Translations under genes and position numbers: made by a program
Part shown: positions 1 through 8,600 of the stretch, one piece after another
Position numbering within the stretch: position 1 is the stretch's first letter
Layout: every line of letters starts with the position of its first letter
Assembly (NCBI GenBank): GCA_947501625.1
Contig: CANMWN010000001.1
Coordinates: forward strand, 1 to 64,000
Direction of reading: 5' to 3'
Source: an uncultured Flavobacteriaceae bacterium
Lineage (GTDB): Bacteria > Bacteroidota > Bacteroidia > Flavobacteriales > Flavobacteriaceae
Length of the DNA: 64,000 bases
Notes under the pieces: generated by a model
What the model was told of the DNA's origin: nothing
The model's input: only the letters and a program-made list of their open reading frames with translations
Databases searched by the model: none

Positions 1-66
1 ACCCAACTAAACACTAAAAAGAACTATCCAAAATACCTTAATCTTTATTCCAATATTTTGAGCAGG

Positions 67-96
67 CAAAGGTACAACGGTTATTCATTTTGGCAA
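67..96 (-). promoter_or_regulatory. Leftward Bacteroidota promoter
   Basis: On the minus strand the sequence reads TTG (94-96), 19 bases, then TACCTTTG (67-74), matching the Bacteroidota sigma consensus TTG-N19-21-TAnnTTTG. It points out of the window, so it probably drives a gene or RNA beyond the left edge. No start codon for it lies inside the window. Confidence 0.6.
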
Positions 97-221
97 TGAA
101 AAAAATAAGTTTTTTTAAACTTTTTTTTAATAAATTTTTAGAACGCTAGTTAGTAATAACTTACAGTAAAATTAAATCTAATATTTAAATGTAAAGAGGT
201 GTGTTTTACTTAATATAATAC

Positions 222-253
222 TTGGATGTATATAATAGTTTTCAATATCTTTG
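222..253 (+). promoter_or_regulatory. thrS operon promoter
   Basis: TTG at 222-224 and TATCTTTG at 246-253 are separated by 21 bases, the expected Bacteroidota spacing. The start codon of thrS follows 21 bases after the -7 element. It is likely the main promoter for thrS-infC-rpmI-rplT. Confidence 0.7.
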
Positions 254-274
254 CATTTCAATTTAAATCAATAA

Positions 275-2215
275 ATGATACACATCACACTACCTGACGA
301 ATCAGTTAAAGAGTTTAAAAAAGGAAGCACTCCTTTTGATGTTGCAATGAGCATTAGCCAAGGTCTAGCTAGAAATATTATTTCAGCAAAATTAAATGAC
401 CAAATAATTGAAACAACTACACCTATATATATAGATGGAAATTTAACTCTTTTTACGTTTGATAATGATGAGGGCAAAAAAGCATTCTGGCACTCATCAG
501 CACACATTCTTGCTCAAGCAATTAAGAAATTTTATCCTTCAGCAAAACTTACTATAGGTCCAGCAATTGATAATGGGTTTTATTATGATGTAGATTTAGA
601 CGATGAGACAATTTCTGAAAAAGATTTTAAAAATATAGAATCAAAGATGATTGAACTTGCAAGAGGTAAACATGATTTTAAATTAAGATCTATTTCAAAG
701 GAAGATGCTTTAAATTATTATAAAGAACAAAACAACGAATATAAAGTTGAGCTAATAGAAAACTTAACCGATGGTGAAATCACCTTTTGTGATCACGATG
801 ATTTCACTGACTTATGTAGAGGAGGACATATTCCGAACACTGGAATAGTGAAAGCAGTAAAAATAATGAATGTAGCAGGAGCATATTGGAGAGGCGATGA
901 AAACAATAAACAATTGACAAGAGTTTATGGTATTTCTTTTCCAAAACAAAAAATGCTTACCGAATACCTTGAGAATCTTGAAAAAGCAAAAGAACGAGAC
1001 CATAGAAAACTAGGTAAAGAGTTAGAATTATATACTTTTTCTCAAAAAGTAGGTCAAGGATTACCTCTATGGTTACCAAAAGGAGCAGCACTTAGAGAGA
1101 GATTAGAACAATTCCTCAAACGAGCGCAAAAAAAGGCAGGGTATGAAATGGTTATTACCCCTCACATTGGACAAAAAGAGCTTTACATTACTTCTGGACA
1201 TTATGAAAAATATGGTGAGGATAGTTTTCAACCTATTAGCACACCAAAAGATGATGAGGAATTTTTATTAAAACCTATGAATTGCCCTCATCATTGTGAA
1301 ATTTACAGAAACAAACCATATTCATATAAAGAACTACCTAAACGATTTGCTGAATTTGGAACTGTTTATAGATATGAACAAAGTGGCGAATTACATGGAT
1401 TGACTCGTGTAAGATGTTTCACACAAGATGATGCGCATATTTTTTGCACACCAGATCAATTAAATGAAGAATTTAAAGGTGTTATTGATTTAGTATTATA
1501 TGTATTTAAGGCTTTAGGATTTAAAGATTTTACTGCTCAAATATCATTAAGAGATCCTGAAAATAAAGAAAAGTATATTGGCTCAGACGAAAATTGGGAG
1601 AAAGCCGAAAACGCTATCATGAATGCTGCAAAAGAAAAAGGACTTAATACTATTATTGAATATGGTGAAGCTGCTTTTTATGGACCTAAATTAGACTTTA
1701 TGGTAAAAGATGTTTTGGGTAGAAGTTGGCAATTAGGAACTATCCAAGTAGACTACAACCTTCCTGAAAGATTTGATTTAAATTATAAAGGATCAGATAA
1801 TGGACTTCACAGACCGGTAATGATACATAGAGCACCTTTTGGCTCAATGGAAAGATTTATAGCAATATTACTAGAAAATACCGGAGGAAATTTCCCGTTA
1901 TGGCTGATTCCTGAGCAAGTTATCATACTGCCAATCAGTGATAAATATCAAAAATATGCCGAAAAAGTTTCACAAGTCTTGGAAAATTCCGAAATTCGCG
2001 CCCTCATTGACGACCGAAGTGAGAAAACTGGTAGGAAAATTCGAGATGCAGAATTGAAAAAGATACCGTTTATGCTTATAATAGGTGAAAATGAAGAAAA
2101 TAATGGCACAGTTTCTGTAAGAAAACATGGGAAAGGTGACCAAGGAACATATAAAATTGAAGAATTTATTACTTCAATAAATAAAGAAATAAAAAGTACG
2201 TTAGAACAATTTTAG
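275..2215 (+). CDS. thrS: Threonine--tRNA ligase
   Basis: Charges tRNA-Thr with threonine in the cytoplasm. The 646 residues match the usual bacterial length. Domains in order: TGS (about 1-60), the editing domain with the HSSAH zinc-type motif (H73, H77) and CRGGH near residue 181, the class II catalytic core with MNCPHH near 337, motif 2 [17 protein letters not shown], and motif 3 [11 protein letters not shown], then an anticodon-binding domain over roughly the last 110 residues. The editing and zinc residues all appear intact. It heads the translation operon and is followed 21 bases later by the true start of infC. Confidence 0.97.
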   Translation: MIHITLPDESVKEFKKGSTPFDVAMSISQGLARNIISAKLNDQIIETTTPIYIDGNLTLFTFDNDEGKKAFWHSSAHILAQAIKKFYPSAKLTIGPAIDNGFYYDVDLDDETISEKDFKNIESKMIELARGKHDFKLRSISKEDALNYYKEQNNEYKVELIENLTDGEITFCDHDDFTDLCRGGHIPNTGIVKAVKIMNVAGAYWRGDENNKQLTRVYGISFPKQKMLTEYLENLEKAKERDHRKLGKELELYTFSQKVGQGLPLWLPKGAALRERLEQFLKRAQKKAGYEMVITPHIGQKELYITSGHYEKYGEDSFQPISTPKDDEEFLLKPMNCPHHCEIYRNKPYSYKELPKRFAEFGTVYRYEQSGELHGLTRVRCFTQDDAHIFCTPDQLNEEFKGVIDLVLYVFKALGFKDFTAQISLRDPENKEKYIGSDENWEKAENAIMNAAKEKGLNTIIEYGEAAFYGPKLDFMVKDVLGRSWQLGTIQVDYNLPERFDLNYKGSDNGLHRPVMIHRAPFGSMERFIAILLENTGGNFPLWLIPEQVIILPISDKYQKYAEKVSQVLENSEIRALIDDRSEKTGRKIRDAELKKIPFMLIIGENEENNGTVSVRKHGKGDQGTYKIEEFITSINKEIKSTLEQF

Positions 2216-2236
2216 TTTAATTTAAATTTTAGAATC

Positions 2237-2797
2237 ATAGCAATAAGAAGAAAAAGAGGCGCAAGAAAGCCTTGGAGAGTAATAAAAGAAGATCAACACA
2301 GAATTAATGACAAAATTAAATTTGTTGATGAAGTTCGTTTGGTAGGTGACAATGTAGAAATTGGTGTTTATCCATTAGCAAAAGCAAAGGCAATTGCAAG
2401 AGAACAAGAATTAGATTTGGTAGAAATATCACCAAAAGCGGTACCTCCTGTTTGTAAAGTTATTGATTATAAGAAGTTTTTATACGAACAAAAGAAACGT
2501 GAAAAAGCTTTAAAATCTAAAGCTACTAAAGTTGTTGTAAAAGAAATACGTTTTGGTCCACAGACTGATGAGCATGATTATGAATTTAAAAAGAAACATG
2601 CTATTAAGTTCTTAGAAGACGGTGCTAAATTAAAAGCATTTGTATTCTTTAAAGGTCGTTCAATTATTTACAAAGATCAAGGTCAAATTTTATTATTAAA
2701 ACTTGCCCAAGAACTTGAAGAGTATGGAAAAGTTGAGCAAATGCCAAAACTTGAAGGTAAGCGTATGATTATGTTTATCGCACCAAAAAAGAAATAA
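2237..2797 (+). CDS. infC: Translation initiation factor IF-3, AUA start
   Basis: IF-3 binds the 30S subunit and enforces start-codon and initiator-tRNA fidelity. From 2237 the frame encodes 186 residues beginning (M)[12 protein letters not shown], followed by HRINDKI and the typical [15 protein letters not shown] segment. A start at the TTG at 2339 would delete about a third of the N-terminal domain. No ATG, GTG or TTG exists between the thrS stop and 2339; the candidates are ATA at 2237 (chosen because it gives the family's MAIR-type N-terminus) or the neighbouring ATC at 2234. A rare start codon is a known feature of infC (AUU in E. coli), where IF-3 represses its own translation by rejecting non-canonical starts. 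It lies between thrS and rpmI in the standard operon. Confidence 0.93.
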   Translation: MAIRRKRGARKPWRVIKEDQHRINDKIKFVDEVRLVGDNVEIGVYPLAKAKAIAREQELDLVEISPKAVPPVCKVIDYKKFLYEQKKREKALKSKATKVVVKEIRFGPQTDEHDYEFKKKHAIKFLEDGAKLKAFVFFKGRSIIYKDQGQILLLKLAQELEEYGKVEQMPKLEGKRMIMFIAPKKK

Positions 2798-2827
2798 TAA
2801 TATTAAGCAAGATAAAAACGAGGAGAA

Positions 2828-3025
2828 ATGCCTAAAATGAAAACAAAATCTAGTGCCAAGAAACGTTTTAAGTTGACTGGTTCTGGAAAAATCAAAAGAA
2901 AGCATGCTTTTAAGAGTCATATATTGACAAAAAAATCTAAAAAGCGAAAATTAAGATTAACTCACGATGGTTTGGTACACAAATCTGATGAGAGTAACAT
3001 CTTACAACAATTAACTTTGAAATAG
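2828..3025 (+). CDS. rpmI: 50S ribosomal protein L35
   Basis: Structural protein of the large ribosomal subunit, 65 residues, very basic, with the family opening [20 protein letters not shown] and a KRKHAFKSH segment. Length is normal. It sits 30 bases after infC and before rplT, the conserved infC-rpmI-rplT order, and has a partial Shine-Dalgarno-like GAGGAGA just upstream, which is unusual in this genome and may reflect its need for high expression. Confidence 0.97.
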   Translation: MPKMKTKSSAKKRFKLTGSGKIKRKHAFKSHILTKKSKKRKLRLTHDGLVHKSDESNILQQLTLK

Positions 3026-3109
3026 AAGTTAGGAATGTTTAACCATGTAGTAGTGCTAATACAAGTTTCTAATTTTAGAACGCCTACTATAAAATAAATA
3101 CATTGAATT
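3026..3109 (+). promoter_or_regulatory. rpmI-rplT spacer, possible L20-responsive leader
   Basis: The 84-base spacer contains a small inverted repeat (TTCTAA..TTAGAA, about 3067-3080) and complementary TAGTAG (near 3047) and CTACTA (near 3086) segments. In other bacteria L20 represses its operon by binding a leader structure that mimics its 23S site. The sequence permits a fold here but the match to a known L20 leader was not tested. Confidence 0.25.
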
Positions 3110-3454
3110 ATGCCAAGATCAGTAAATTCAGTTGCTTCAAGAGCTAAAAGAAAAAAGATATTGAAGCAAGCAAAAGGTTACTTTGGAAGACGTAAGAACG
3201 TTTATACAGTAGCGAAAAATGCGGTTGAAAAAGGAATGTTATATTCTTATAGAGACCGTAAAAATAACAAAAGAAACTTCCGTGCTTTGTGGATCCAACG
3301 TATTAACGCTGGAGCCCGTCAATACGGAATGTCTTATTCACAGTTTATGGGTAAAGTAAAAGCTAATAATATTGAATTGAACCGTAAGGTTCTTGCAGAT
3401 TTAGCGATGAATAATCCAGAAGCTTTTAAGGCAGTAGTGGATAGAGTAAAATAA
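3110..3454 (+). CDS. rplT: 50S ribosomal protein L20
   Basis: Binds 23S rRNA early in large-subunit assembly and is the usual autorepressor of this operon. It has 114 residues with the family start [30 protein letters not shown], and the C-terminal globular part with [20 protein letters not shown]. Length is normal. It is the last gene of the operon and is followed by a strong terminator. Confidence 0.97.
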   Translation: MPRSVNSVASRAKRKKILKQAKGYFGRRKNVYTVAKNAVEKGMLYSYRDRKNNKRNFRALWIQRINAGARQYGMSYSQFMGKVKANNIELNRKVLADLAMNNPEAFKAVVDRVK

Positions 3455-3480
3455 ATAGTTTTAATACCTTGCTTATAATG

Positions 3481-3516
3481 AAAGTCCTAAACGAAAGTTT
3501 AGGACTTTTTGTTTTT
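3481..3516 (+). terminator. Intrinsic terminator after rplT
   Basis: A 12-bp stem (AAAGTCCTAAAC, loop GAAA, GTTTAGGACTTT) is followed by a T-rich tract. It closes the thrS-rplT operon. Confidence 0.9.
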
Positions 3517-3528
3517 ATAATTAAAGTT

Positions 3529-3536
3529 TAACTTTG
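3529..3536 (+). promoter_or_regulatory. Promoter -7 element for the MBL-fold gene
   Basis: TAACTTTG fits TAnnTTTG and lies 42 bases before the start codon at 3579. No clear TTG was found at the right distance upstream. Confidence 0.4.
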
Positions 3537-3578
3537 GTACACTTTCTGATATATTAAAGTTGAATCAAAACAAATCAA

Positions 3579-4331
3579 ATGAAATCTACATTTACAATTT
3601 TATTATTTAGCCTTTTTACAATCACTATTACTGCACAATTACCAAAGGCAGATATTATAAAAAGTGACGAAGGAAACATAAAAATACAACCATTAACTCA
3701 TGGGACACTAGCATTGACATGCAATAACTTAACAATTTATGTTGATCCTTATGGAAATATTGAGAAATTTAAAAAACTACCAAAACCAGATTTTATTTTA
3801 ATTACTGATATTCATAAAGACCACATGAATATAGAAACGTTAGATAAACTGGATACAGAAAATACTATTTTTATCACACCACAAGCTGTTGCAGATAAAT
3901 TACCAGAGAAATATAAAAACAATATTGAAATACTTAACAATCGTCAAGGAATTCATCGCAACGGAATATTTATTTCGGCAGTTGCTATGTATAACTATCC
4001 AGAAAAAGAAGATTCATTTCACCCAAAAGGTAGAGGAAATGGATACTTAATTCATCTTGGCAACAAAAAAATATATGTGTCAGGCGATACTTCTGCCACT
4101 CCAGAAATGCGTGCTCTATATGATATTGATATTGCTTTTGTTTGTATGAATTTACCTTACACTATGAATGTTGATGAAGCGGTAAGTGGAGTTTTAGATT
4201 TTGAGCCATCAATTGTTTATCCTTATCACTATAGAGGTACTGATGGATTATCAGATATTAAAAAATTTAAAGACAAAGTGAATTTTGGAAATTCAAAAAT
4301 TGAGGTTCGACTGAGGAATTGGTATTTATAA
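3579..4331 (+). CDS. Exported MBL-fold metallo-hydrolase
   Basis: A 250-residue member of the UlaG-like branch of the metallo-beta-lactamase superfamily. An N-terminal hydrophobic segment ending near TAQ (residue 19) looks like a Sec signal peptide, so it probably acts in the periplasm. The metal motif is D77-I-H79-K-D81-H82; further ligands are likely in GDTSAT and near YPYHY at the C-terminus. The first histidine of the classical HxHxDH motif is replaced by Asp. The substrate is unknown. It is a single gene with its own promoter, sharing a bidirectional terminator with prfA. Confidence 0.8.
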   Translation: MKSTFTILLFSLFTITITAQLPKADIIKSDEGNIKIQPLTHGTLALTCNNLTIYVDPYGNIEKFKKLPKPDFILITDIHKDHMNIETLDKLDTENTIFITPQAVADKLPEKYKNNIEILNNRQGIHRNGIFISAVAMYNYPEKEDSFHPKGRGNGYLIHLGNKKIYVSGDTSATPEMRALYDIDIAFVCMNLPYTMNVDEAVSGVLDFEPSIVYPYHYRGTDGLSDIKKFKDKVNFGNSKIEVRLRNWYL

Positions 4332-4332
4332 T

Positions 4333-4372
4333 AAAAAAAGCCCAAATCAAAGTTTGGGCTTTTTTTATTATT
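4333..4372. terminator. Bidirectional terminator between MBL gene and prfA
   Basis: The stem AAAGCCCAAA / TTTGGGCTTT is flanked by A-runs on the left and T-runs on the right, so it can end transcription from both convergent genes. Confidence 0.9.
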
Positions 4373-4382
4373 CTAAAATTAA

Positions 4383-5459
4383 CTATAAAACTTCTCCAAG
4401 TTCTTTTAATTTCTCAGTATTTTCAGCAAGTTTCAACTCGTCAATAATTTTGTGAATATCTCCATTCATCACATTCTGTAAATCGTATAATGTCAGTCCG
4501 ATTCTATGCTCAGTAACACGACCTTGAGGGTAATTATAAGTTCTAATTTTAGCAGATCTATCACCACTAGAAACCATACTTTTACGCTTCGCTGAATCTG
4601 CCGCTAATTTCTTAGCCAACTCCATTTCGTATAATCTTGTACGCAGTACTTTAATTGCTTTTTCTAAATTTTTATGAGAAGATTTTTGATCTTGACAACT
4701 CACAATCATACCTGTAGGCTCATGATGTAATTTAATTGCAGAATAGGTTGTATTTACAGATTGCCCTCCAGGACCAGTAGAAGTTGTACGCTCAATACGC
4801 ACTTCTTTCATATCCAATTGTATATCAAACTCTTCCGCTTCAGGTAATACTATAACAGTTGCAGCACTTGTATGAACACGACCTTGAGTTTCAGTTTGTG
4901 GAACTCTTTGCACACGATGCACTCCTGATTCAAATTTCATTTCTCCATAAACATCAGGGCCTTCAACACTAAAAATAATTTCTTTAAATCCGCCTGAAGT
5001 TCCTTCATTTAAACTTTCAACTTCCGTTCTCCATCCTTTATCAGAACAATATTTTGTATACATTCTATATAAATCACCAGCAAAAATACTCGCTTCGTCT
5101 CCTCCAGTTCCAGCTCGTATCTCAACAATCACATTCTTAGCATCTTCAGGATCCTTAGGAATCAACATAAATTTAATTTCTTCTTCCAATTTAGGAATTC
5201 CTTCATTAGCTTCATCCATCTCCATCTTCGCCATTTCTACCATTTCAGCATCAGAACCATCAGCAATAATTTCTTTGGCTTCAGCAACATTATTCAACAA
5301 AGTTTCATATTGTTTGATTTTTTCAACCATCAAACTCAAGTCTTTATATTCTTTATTGAGTTTTACATAACGTTTCTGATCAGTAATAATATCTGGCTGG
5401 ATAATTAAATCTGAAACTTCATCAAATCGTTGTTTTACTATATGTAACTTATCTAACAT
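4383..5459 (-). CDS. prfA: Peptide chain release factor 1
   Basis: Recognises UAA/UAG stop codons and triggers release of the nascent chain. It has 358 residues, the usual length. The catalytic GGQ is in [13 protein letters not shown] near residue 230. The tripeptide anticodon loop reads [14 protein letters not shown], i.e. PxT, which marks RF1 rather than RF2 (SPF). The start is ATG at 5459, close behind its own -7 element. Convergent with the MBL gene. Confidence 0.96.
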   Translation of the reverse strand: MLDKLHIVKQRFDEVSDLIIQPDIITDQKRYVKLNKEYKDLSLMVEKIKQYETLLNNVAEAKEIIADGSDAEMVEMAKMEMDEANEGIPKLEEEIKFMLIPKDPEDAKNVIVEIRAGTGGDEASIFAGDLYRMYTKYCSDKGWRTEVESLNEGTSGGFKEIIFSVEGPDVYGEMKFESGVHRVQRVPQTETQGRVHTSAATVIVLPEAEEFDIQLDMKEVRIERTTSTGPGGQSVNTTYSAIKLHHEPTGMIVSCQDQKSSHKNLEKAIKVLRTRLYEMELAKKLAADSAKRKSMVSSGDRSAKIRTYNYPQGRVTEHRIGLTLYDLQNVMNGDIHKIIDELKLAENTEKLKELGEVL

Positions 5460-5478
5460 CTATTTTTTCTTTGGATGG

Positions 5479-5486
5479 CAAATTTA
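5479..5486 (-). promoter_or_regulatory. prfA promoter -7 element
   Basis: TAAATTTG on the minus strand, in the 39-base gap between purM and prfA. The predicted leader is only about 15 bases. Confidence 0.5.
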
Positions 5487-5498
5487 CAACTAATAATT

Positions 5499-6677
5499 CT
5501 AATATTGAAAAGTTCCAAATTCACTTTCAATCGTTAATTTTTTACTATCTGATTCTTCCACTCTACCGATAATTTTTGCATCTACATTGAAAGATTTTGA
5601 AATAGTAATTATATCATCAGCAATTTCAGGAGAAACATACAGTTCCATTCTGTGACCACAATTAAATACTTGATACATTTCTTTCCAGTCAGTTTTTGAT
5701 TGTTCTTGTATCAATTTAAATAATGGTGGAATCTCGAACATGTTATCTTTTACAATATGTAAATTTTCTACAAAGTGTAAAATTTTAGTTTGTGCTCCAC
5801 CAGAACAGTGAATCATACCGTGAATAGTATCAGAATTGTAGTTTGACAAAATTTCTTTGATAATTGGAGCATAAGTTCTAGTTGGAGACAACACTAATTT
5901 ACCGGCGTCAATTGGTGAATTTTCAACAGCATCAGTTAATCTTGTGTTACCTGAATACACTAAATCTTCAGGCACTTCAGCATCGAAACTTTCAGGATAT
6001 TTTTCTACTAAATATTTATGAAACACATCATGTCTTGCAGATGTTAATCCATTAGAACCCATTCCTCCGTTATATGTTGTTTCGTAAGTTGCTTGTCCAA
6101 AACTTTCTAATCCTACGATTACATCACCACTTTGGATATTAGCATTATCAATAACATCTGTACGCTTCATACGAGCAGTAACAGTAGAATCCACAATAAT
6201 AGTTCTAACCAAGTCACCAACATCAGCAGTTTCTCCTCCAGTGGAATGAATAGTTACTCCAAACTTTTTTAAATCTTGAATCAATTCTTCAGTTCCATTA
6301 ATAATTGCCGATAAAACTTCACCAGGAATTTTACTTTTGTTTCTACCTATTGTTGAAGATAGCATTATATTGTCAGTAGCGCCAACACATAATAAATCAT
6401 CAATATTCATTATTAAAGCATCTTGCGCTATACCTTTCCATACCGAAATATCTCCTGTTTCTTTCCAATACATATAAGCAAGTGACGATTTAGTACCTGC
6501 GCCGTCAGCATGCATTATTAAACAATATTCATCATCATTAGTTAAATAGTCAGGAACAATTTTACAGAATGCTTTGGGAAACAACCCTTTATCAATATTT
6601 TTAATAGCATTATGAACATCTTCTTTTGATGCCGAAACACCACGTGATGCATATCGTTTTGAAATTTCTTGACTCAT
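5499..6677 (-). CDS. purM: PurM-type AIR synthase (phosphoribosylformylglycinamidine cyclo-ligase)
   Basis: Closes the imidazole ring of FGAM to form AIR in purine synthesis, using ATP. The 392-residue protein belongs to the PurM/PurL fold with MHADGAGTKSS (substrate loop), a DALIMNIDDLLCVGA helix that carries metal/phosphate contacts, STGGETADVGDLV, and HCSGGAQTK. It is longer than and divergent from E. coli PurM (about 345 residues), as is usual in Bacteroidota. No other pur gene is adjacent. A separate selenophosphate- or thiamine-phosphate-type role is less likely given the motif set. Confidence 0.85.
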   Translation of the reverse strand: MSQEISKRYASRGVSASKEDVHNAIKNIDKGLFPKAFCKIVPDYLTNDDEYCLIMHADGAGTKSSLAYMYWKETGDISVWKGIAQDALIMNIDDLLCVGATDNIMLSSTIGRNKSKIPGEVLSAIINGTEELIQDLKKFGVTIHSTGGETADVGDLVRTIIVDSTVTARMKRTDVIDNANIQSGDVIVGLESFGQATYETTYNGGMGSNGLTSARHDVFHKYLVEKYPESFDAEVPEDLVYSGNTRLTDAVENSPIDAGKLVLSPTRTYAPIIKEILSNYNSDTIHGMIHCSGGAQTKILHFVENLHIVKDNMFEIPPLFKLIQEQSKTDWKEMYQVFNCGHRMELYVSPEIADDIITISKSFNVDAKIIGRVEESDSKKLTIESEFGTFQY

Positions 6678-6694
6678 ATAAATTAGTTATTGAG

Positions 6695-6724
6695 CAAATT
6701 TAAGTTTTTGGAAGATGAAATCAA
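6695..6724 (-). promoter_or_regulatory. purM promoter
   Basis: On the minus strand TTG (6722-6724), 19 bases, TAAATTTG (6695-6702): a complete Bacteroidota promoter 18 bases before the purM start codon. Confidence 0.7.
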
Positions 6725-6753
6725 TACTTTTTATTCTAAAAAAAATTAAGAAC

Positions 6754-6785
6754 AAATAAAAAAGTCAAGTTAAAAAACTTGACTT
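6754..6785 (-). terminator. Terminator of the small exported-peptide gene
   Basis: A 10-bp perfect stem (AAGTCAAGTT / AACTTGACTT) with an AAAA loop. On the minus strand it is followed by TTTTTT, so it ends the transcript of the small gene at 6858-7031 and supports that gene being expressed. Confidence 0.8.
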
Positions 6786-6857
6786 AGTATAGGAAAAAAT
6801 AAATTTTTAAACTTCTATATTAATTACATAGAACTTTTCATAGCAACATATAATATG

Positions 6858-7031
6858 TTATCTATAATCAACCGCTGTTAATTGGTTAATTCTAGCATCC
6901 GTTTGGGCAATTGTAATTAATTCCCTCACTTCTGTTTGGTTTGTAGTAACGTTTTCTTTTGACTCCCCTTGTACTACCATCAAGGTTGTTGTTAGCATAA
7001 AAAATACTAAACTCAAAATTTGATTCTTCAT
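6858..7031 (-). CDS. Small exported peptide, unknown function
   Basis: With the ATG at 7031 this encodes 57 residues: a signal-peptide-like start (MKNQILSLVFFMLTTTLMVVQGE) and a short hydrophilic, Thr/Asn-rich remainder ending in YR. An in-frame ATG at 7082 would add a non-signal N-terminus and is less likely. It has its own -7 element at 7216-7223, an unusually long leader of about 180 bases with G/C tracts, and its own terminator. I do not recognise a family. Confidence 0.55.
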   Translation of the reverse strand: MKNQILSLVFFMLTTTLMVVQGESKENVTTNQTEVRELITIAQTDARINQLTAVDYR

Positions 7032-7215
7032 AGTTTTTAATTTAATTAGCAACAAGTCGCTAATAATTACACAACAATTCATTTAAGAATACTCCAACGT
7101 GGGAACATTGTACACTTAAGTGAACATAACTTGGGGCTAATAAATTAATGTGTGGGGGACTTGGGTAATGTGGGGATGCTAAACGTCAAGCACATACTCA
7201 TGACAGTTAACAGTA
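7032..7215 (-). promoter_or_regulatory. Long 5' leader of the small exported-peptide gene
   Basis: If transcription starts after the -7 element at 7216-7223, a leader of about 180 bases precedes the ATG at 7031. In a genome this AT-rich it is notable for five G-tracts on the plus strand (7101-7103, 7133-7136, 7154-7158, 7163-7165, 7172-7175), read as C-tracts in the RNA, and a perfect palindrome CACTTAAGTG at 7113-7122. No known riboswitch was recognised. Confidence 0.35.
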
Positions 7216-7223
7216 CAAAAATA
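7216..7223 (-). promoter_or_regulatory. -7 element for the small exported-peptide gene
   Basis: TATTTTTG on the minus strand matches TAnnTTTG. A -33 element is not clear. Confidence 0.45.
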
Positions 7224-7487
7224 CGACATATATTGTATTATATCAATAAAATAGTTCAATAAATTAATAAATGGGTGTTATTTTATAATATTCGGTATAA
7301 AAAAAACAATAAACAACTAACGCAATACTATAATTGGGATTAAATTGTAATAGCAAATAATTGAATTTCGAGATTAAAAAAATTTGATTATCACAATTTA
7401 AAGTATCCGATTTTATATAATAAACAAAAGTTAATAAATCATTAAAGTTAATAGCGATTTTTTTATAAATAAATAAAACTTTAAAAT
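7224..7487. other. AT-rich divergent intergenic region, no gene
   Basis: About 260 bases of very AT-rich sequence between two divergent promoters. I see no ORF, tRNA or stable hairpin; it probably holds regulatory sites for glutamine synthetase, but none can be named. Confidence 0.4.
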
Positions 7488-7495
7488 TATATTTG
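7488..7495 (+). promoter_or_regulatory. glutamine synthetase promoter -7 element
   Basis: TATATTTG matches the consensus exactly and lies 40 bases before the start codon at 7536. The expected -33 position holds only a T-run. Confidence 0.55.
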
Positions 7496-7535
7496 CGTCA
7501 ATATTTGATTATTAATATACAAACAACACACAAAA

Positions 7536-8543
7536 ATGACTAAATCAAAATTAGAGTATATCTGGCTTGATGGACACAATCCAACACAGAATATGCGTAG
7601 TAAAACTAAAGTTGAAAATGACTTTAGCGGCAAATTAGAAGACTGCCCAATATGGTCTTTTGATGGTAGTTCCACTGAACAAGCTTCTGGAGGATCATCG
7701 GATTGTTTATTGAAACCTGTTGCAATATATCCAGATCCTGTTAGAAAAAATGGATATTTAGTAATGTCTGAAGTATTAAGCGCTGATGGAACACCTCATC
7801 CTTCAAATGCAAGAGCAAGTATTGATGATGATGATAATGATTTTTGGTTTGGATTCGAACAAGAATATTTCTTGATGGATACAAAAACTGATTTACCTTT
7901 AGGATTCCCTCGTGGAGGATTTCCTGGCCCTCAAGGAAAATATTATTGCTCAGTTGGCGGAAGATATACTTGGGGAAGAGATTTTGTAGAAGAGCATGCC
8001 GATTTATGTATTGAAGCTGGATTAAATTTTGAAGGAATAAATCAAGAAGTTGCTCCTGGACAATGGGAATTTCAATTGTTTGCTAAAGGCGCAAAAAAAG
8101 CAGGTGATGAAATTTGGGTTGCTAGATATTTATTAGATAGATTGACAGAGAAATATGGATACTATATTGAATACCATCCAAAACCAGTAAAAGGTGATTG
8201 GAATGGATCTGGAATGCATGCTAATTTCTCTAATACAACATTAAGAACTTGTGGAGACAAAGCAACTTATGAAAAAATATGTGAAGCTTTTAGACCAGTA
8301 ACCAAAGAACATATTGATGTTTATGGTGAATTTAATGACGAACGTTTAACAGGGCTACATGAAACAGCCGCAATTACAGATTTTAGTTATGGAGTTTCGG
8401 ATAGAGGTGCTTCTATAAGAATTCCAATTATTACTGTTGAGAAAGGTTGGAAAGGTTGGCTGGAAGATAGAAGACCTGCTTCTAATGCCGATCCTTATAA
8501 AATTGCAGGAAGAATTATTAAAACTGTAAAGTCAGCATTATAA
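7536..8543 (+). CDS. glnII: Glutamine synthetase, type II
   Basis: Condenses glutamate and ammonia with ATP to form glutamine. The 335-residue protein is the short GSII (eukaryote-like) form, not GSI (about 470) or GSIII (about 700). Visible landmarks: N-terminal beta-grasp EYIWLDGHNPTQNMRSK, WSFDGSSTEQA, the metal-binding FGFEQEYFL, the ATP-site NFEGINQEVAPGQWEFQ, GDWNGSGMHANFS, and SDRGASIRIP near the C-terminus. The long divergent upstream region suggests regulation by nitrogen status; no site can be assigned. Terminated by a bidirectional hairpin. Confidence 0.95.
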   Translation: MTKSKLEYIWLDGHNPTQNMRSKTKVENDFSGKLEDCPIWSFDGSSTEQASGGSSDCLLKPVAIYPDPVRKNGYLVMSEVLSADGTPHPSNARASIDDDDNDFWFGFEQEYFLMDTKTDLPLGFPRGGFPGPQGKYYCSVGGRYTWGRDFVEEHADLCIEAGLNFEGINQEVAPGQWEFQLFAKGAKKAGDEIWVARYLLDRLTEKYGYYIEYHPKPVKGDWNGSGMHANFSNTTLRTCGDKATYEKICEAFRPVTKEHIDVYGEFNDERLTGLHETAAITDFSYGVSDRGASIRIPIITVEKGWKGWLEDRRPASNADPYKIAGRIIKTVKSAL

Positions 8544-8562
8544 ATTAGTTGAATATATAAAA

Positions 8563-8593
8563 TAAAAAAAAGCGTCTAATAGACGCTTTTTTT
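8563..8593. terminator. Bidirectional terminator, glnII and CaCA antiporter
   Basis: Stem AAAAAGCGTCT / AGACGCTTTTT with an AAT loop, flanked by A- and T-runs, between convergent genes. Confidence 0.9.
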
Positions 8594-8600
8594 ATTGTTT

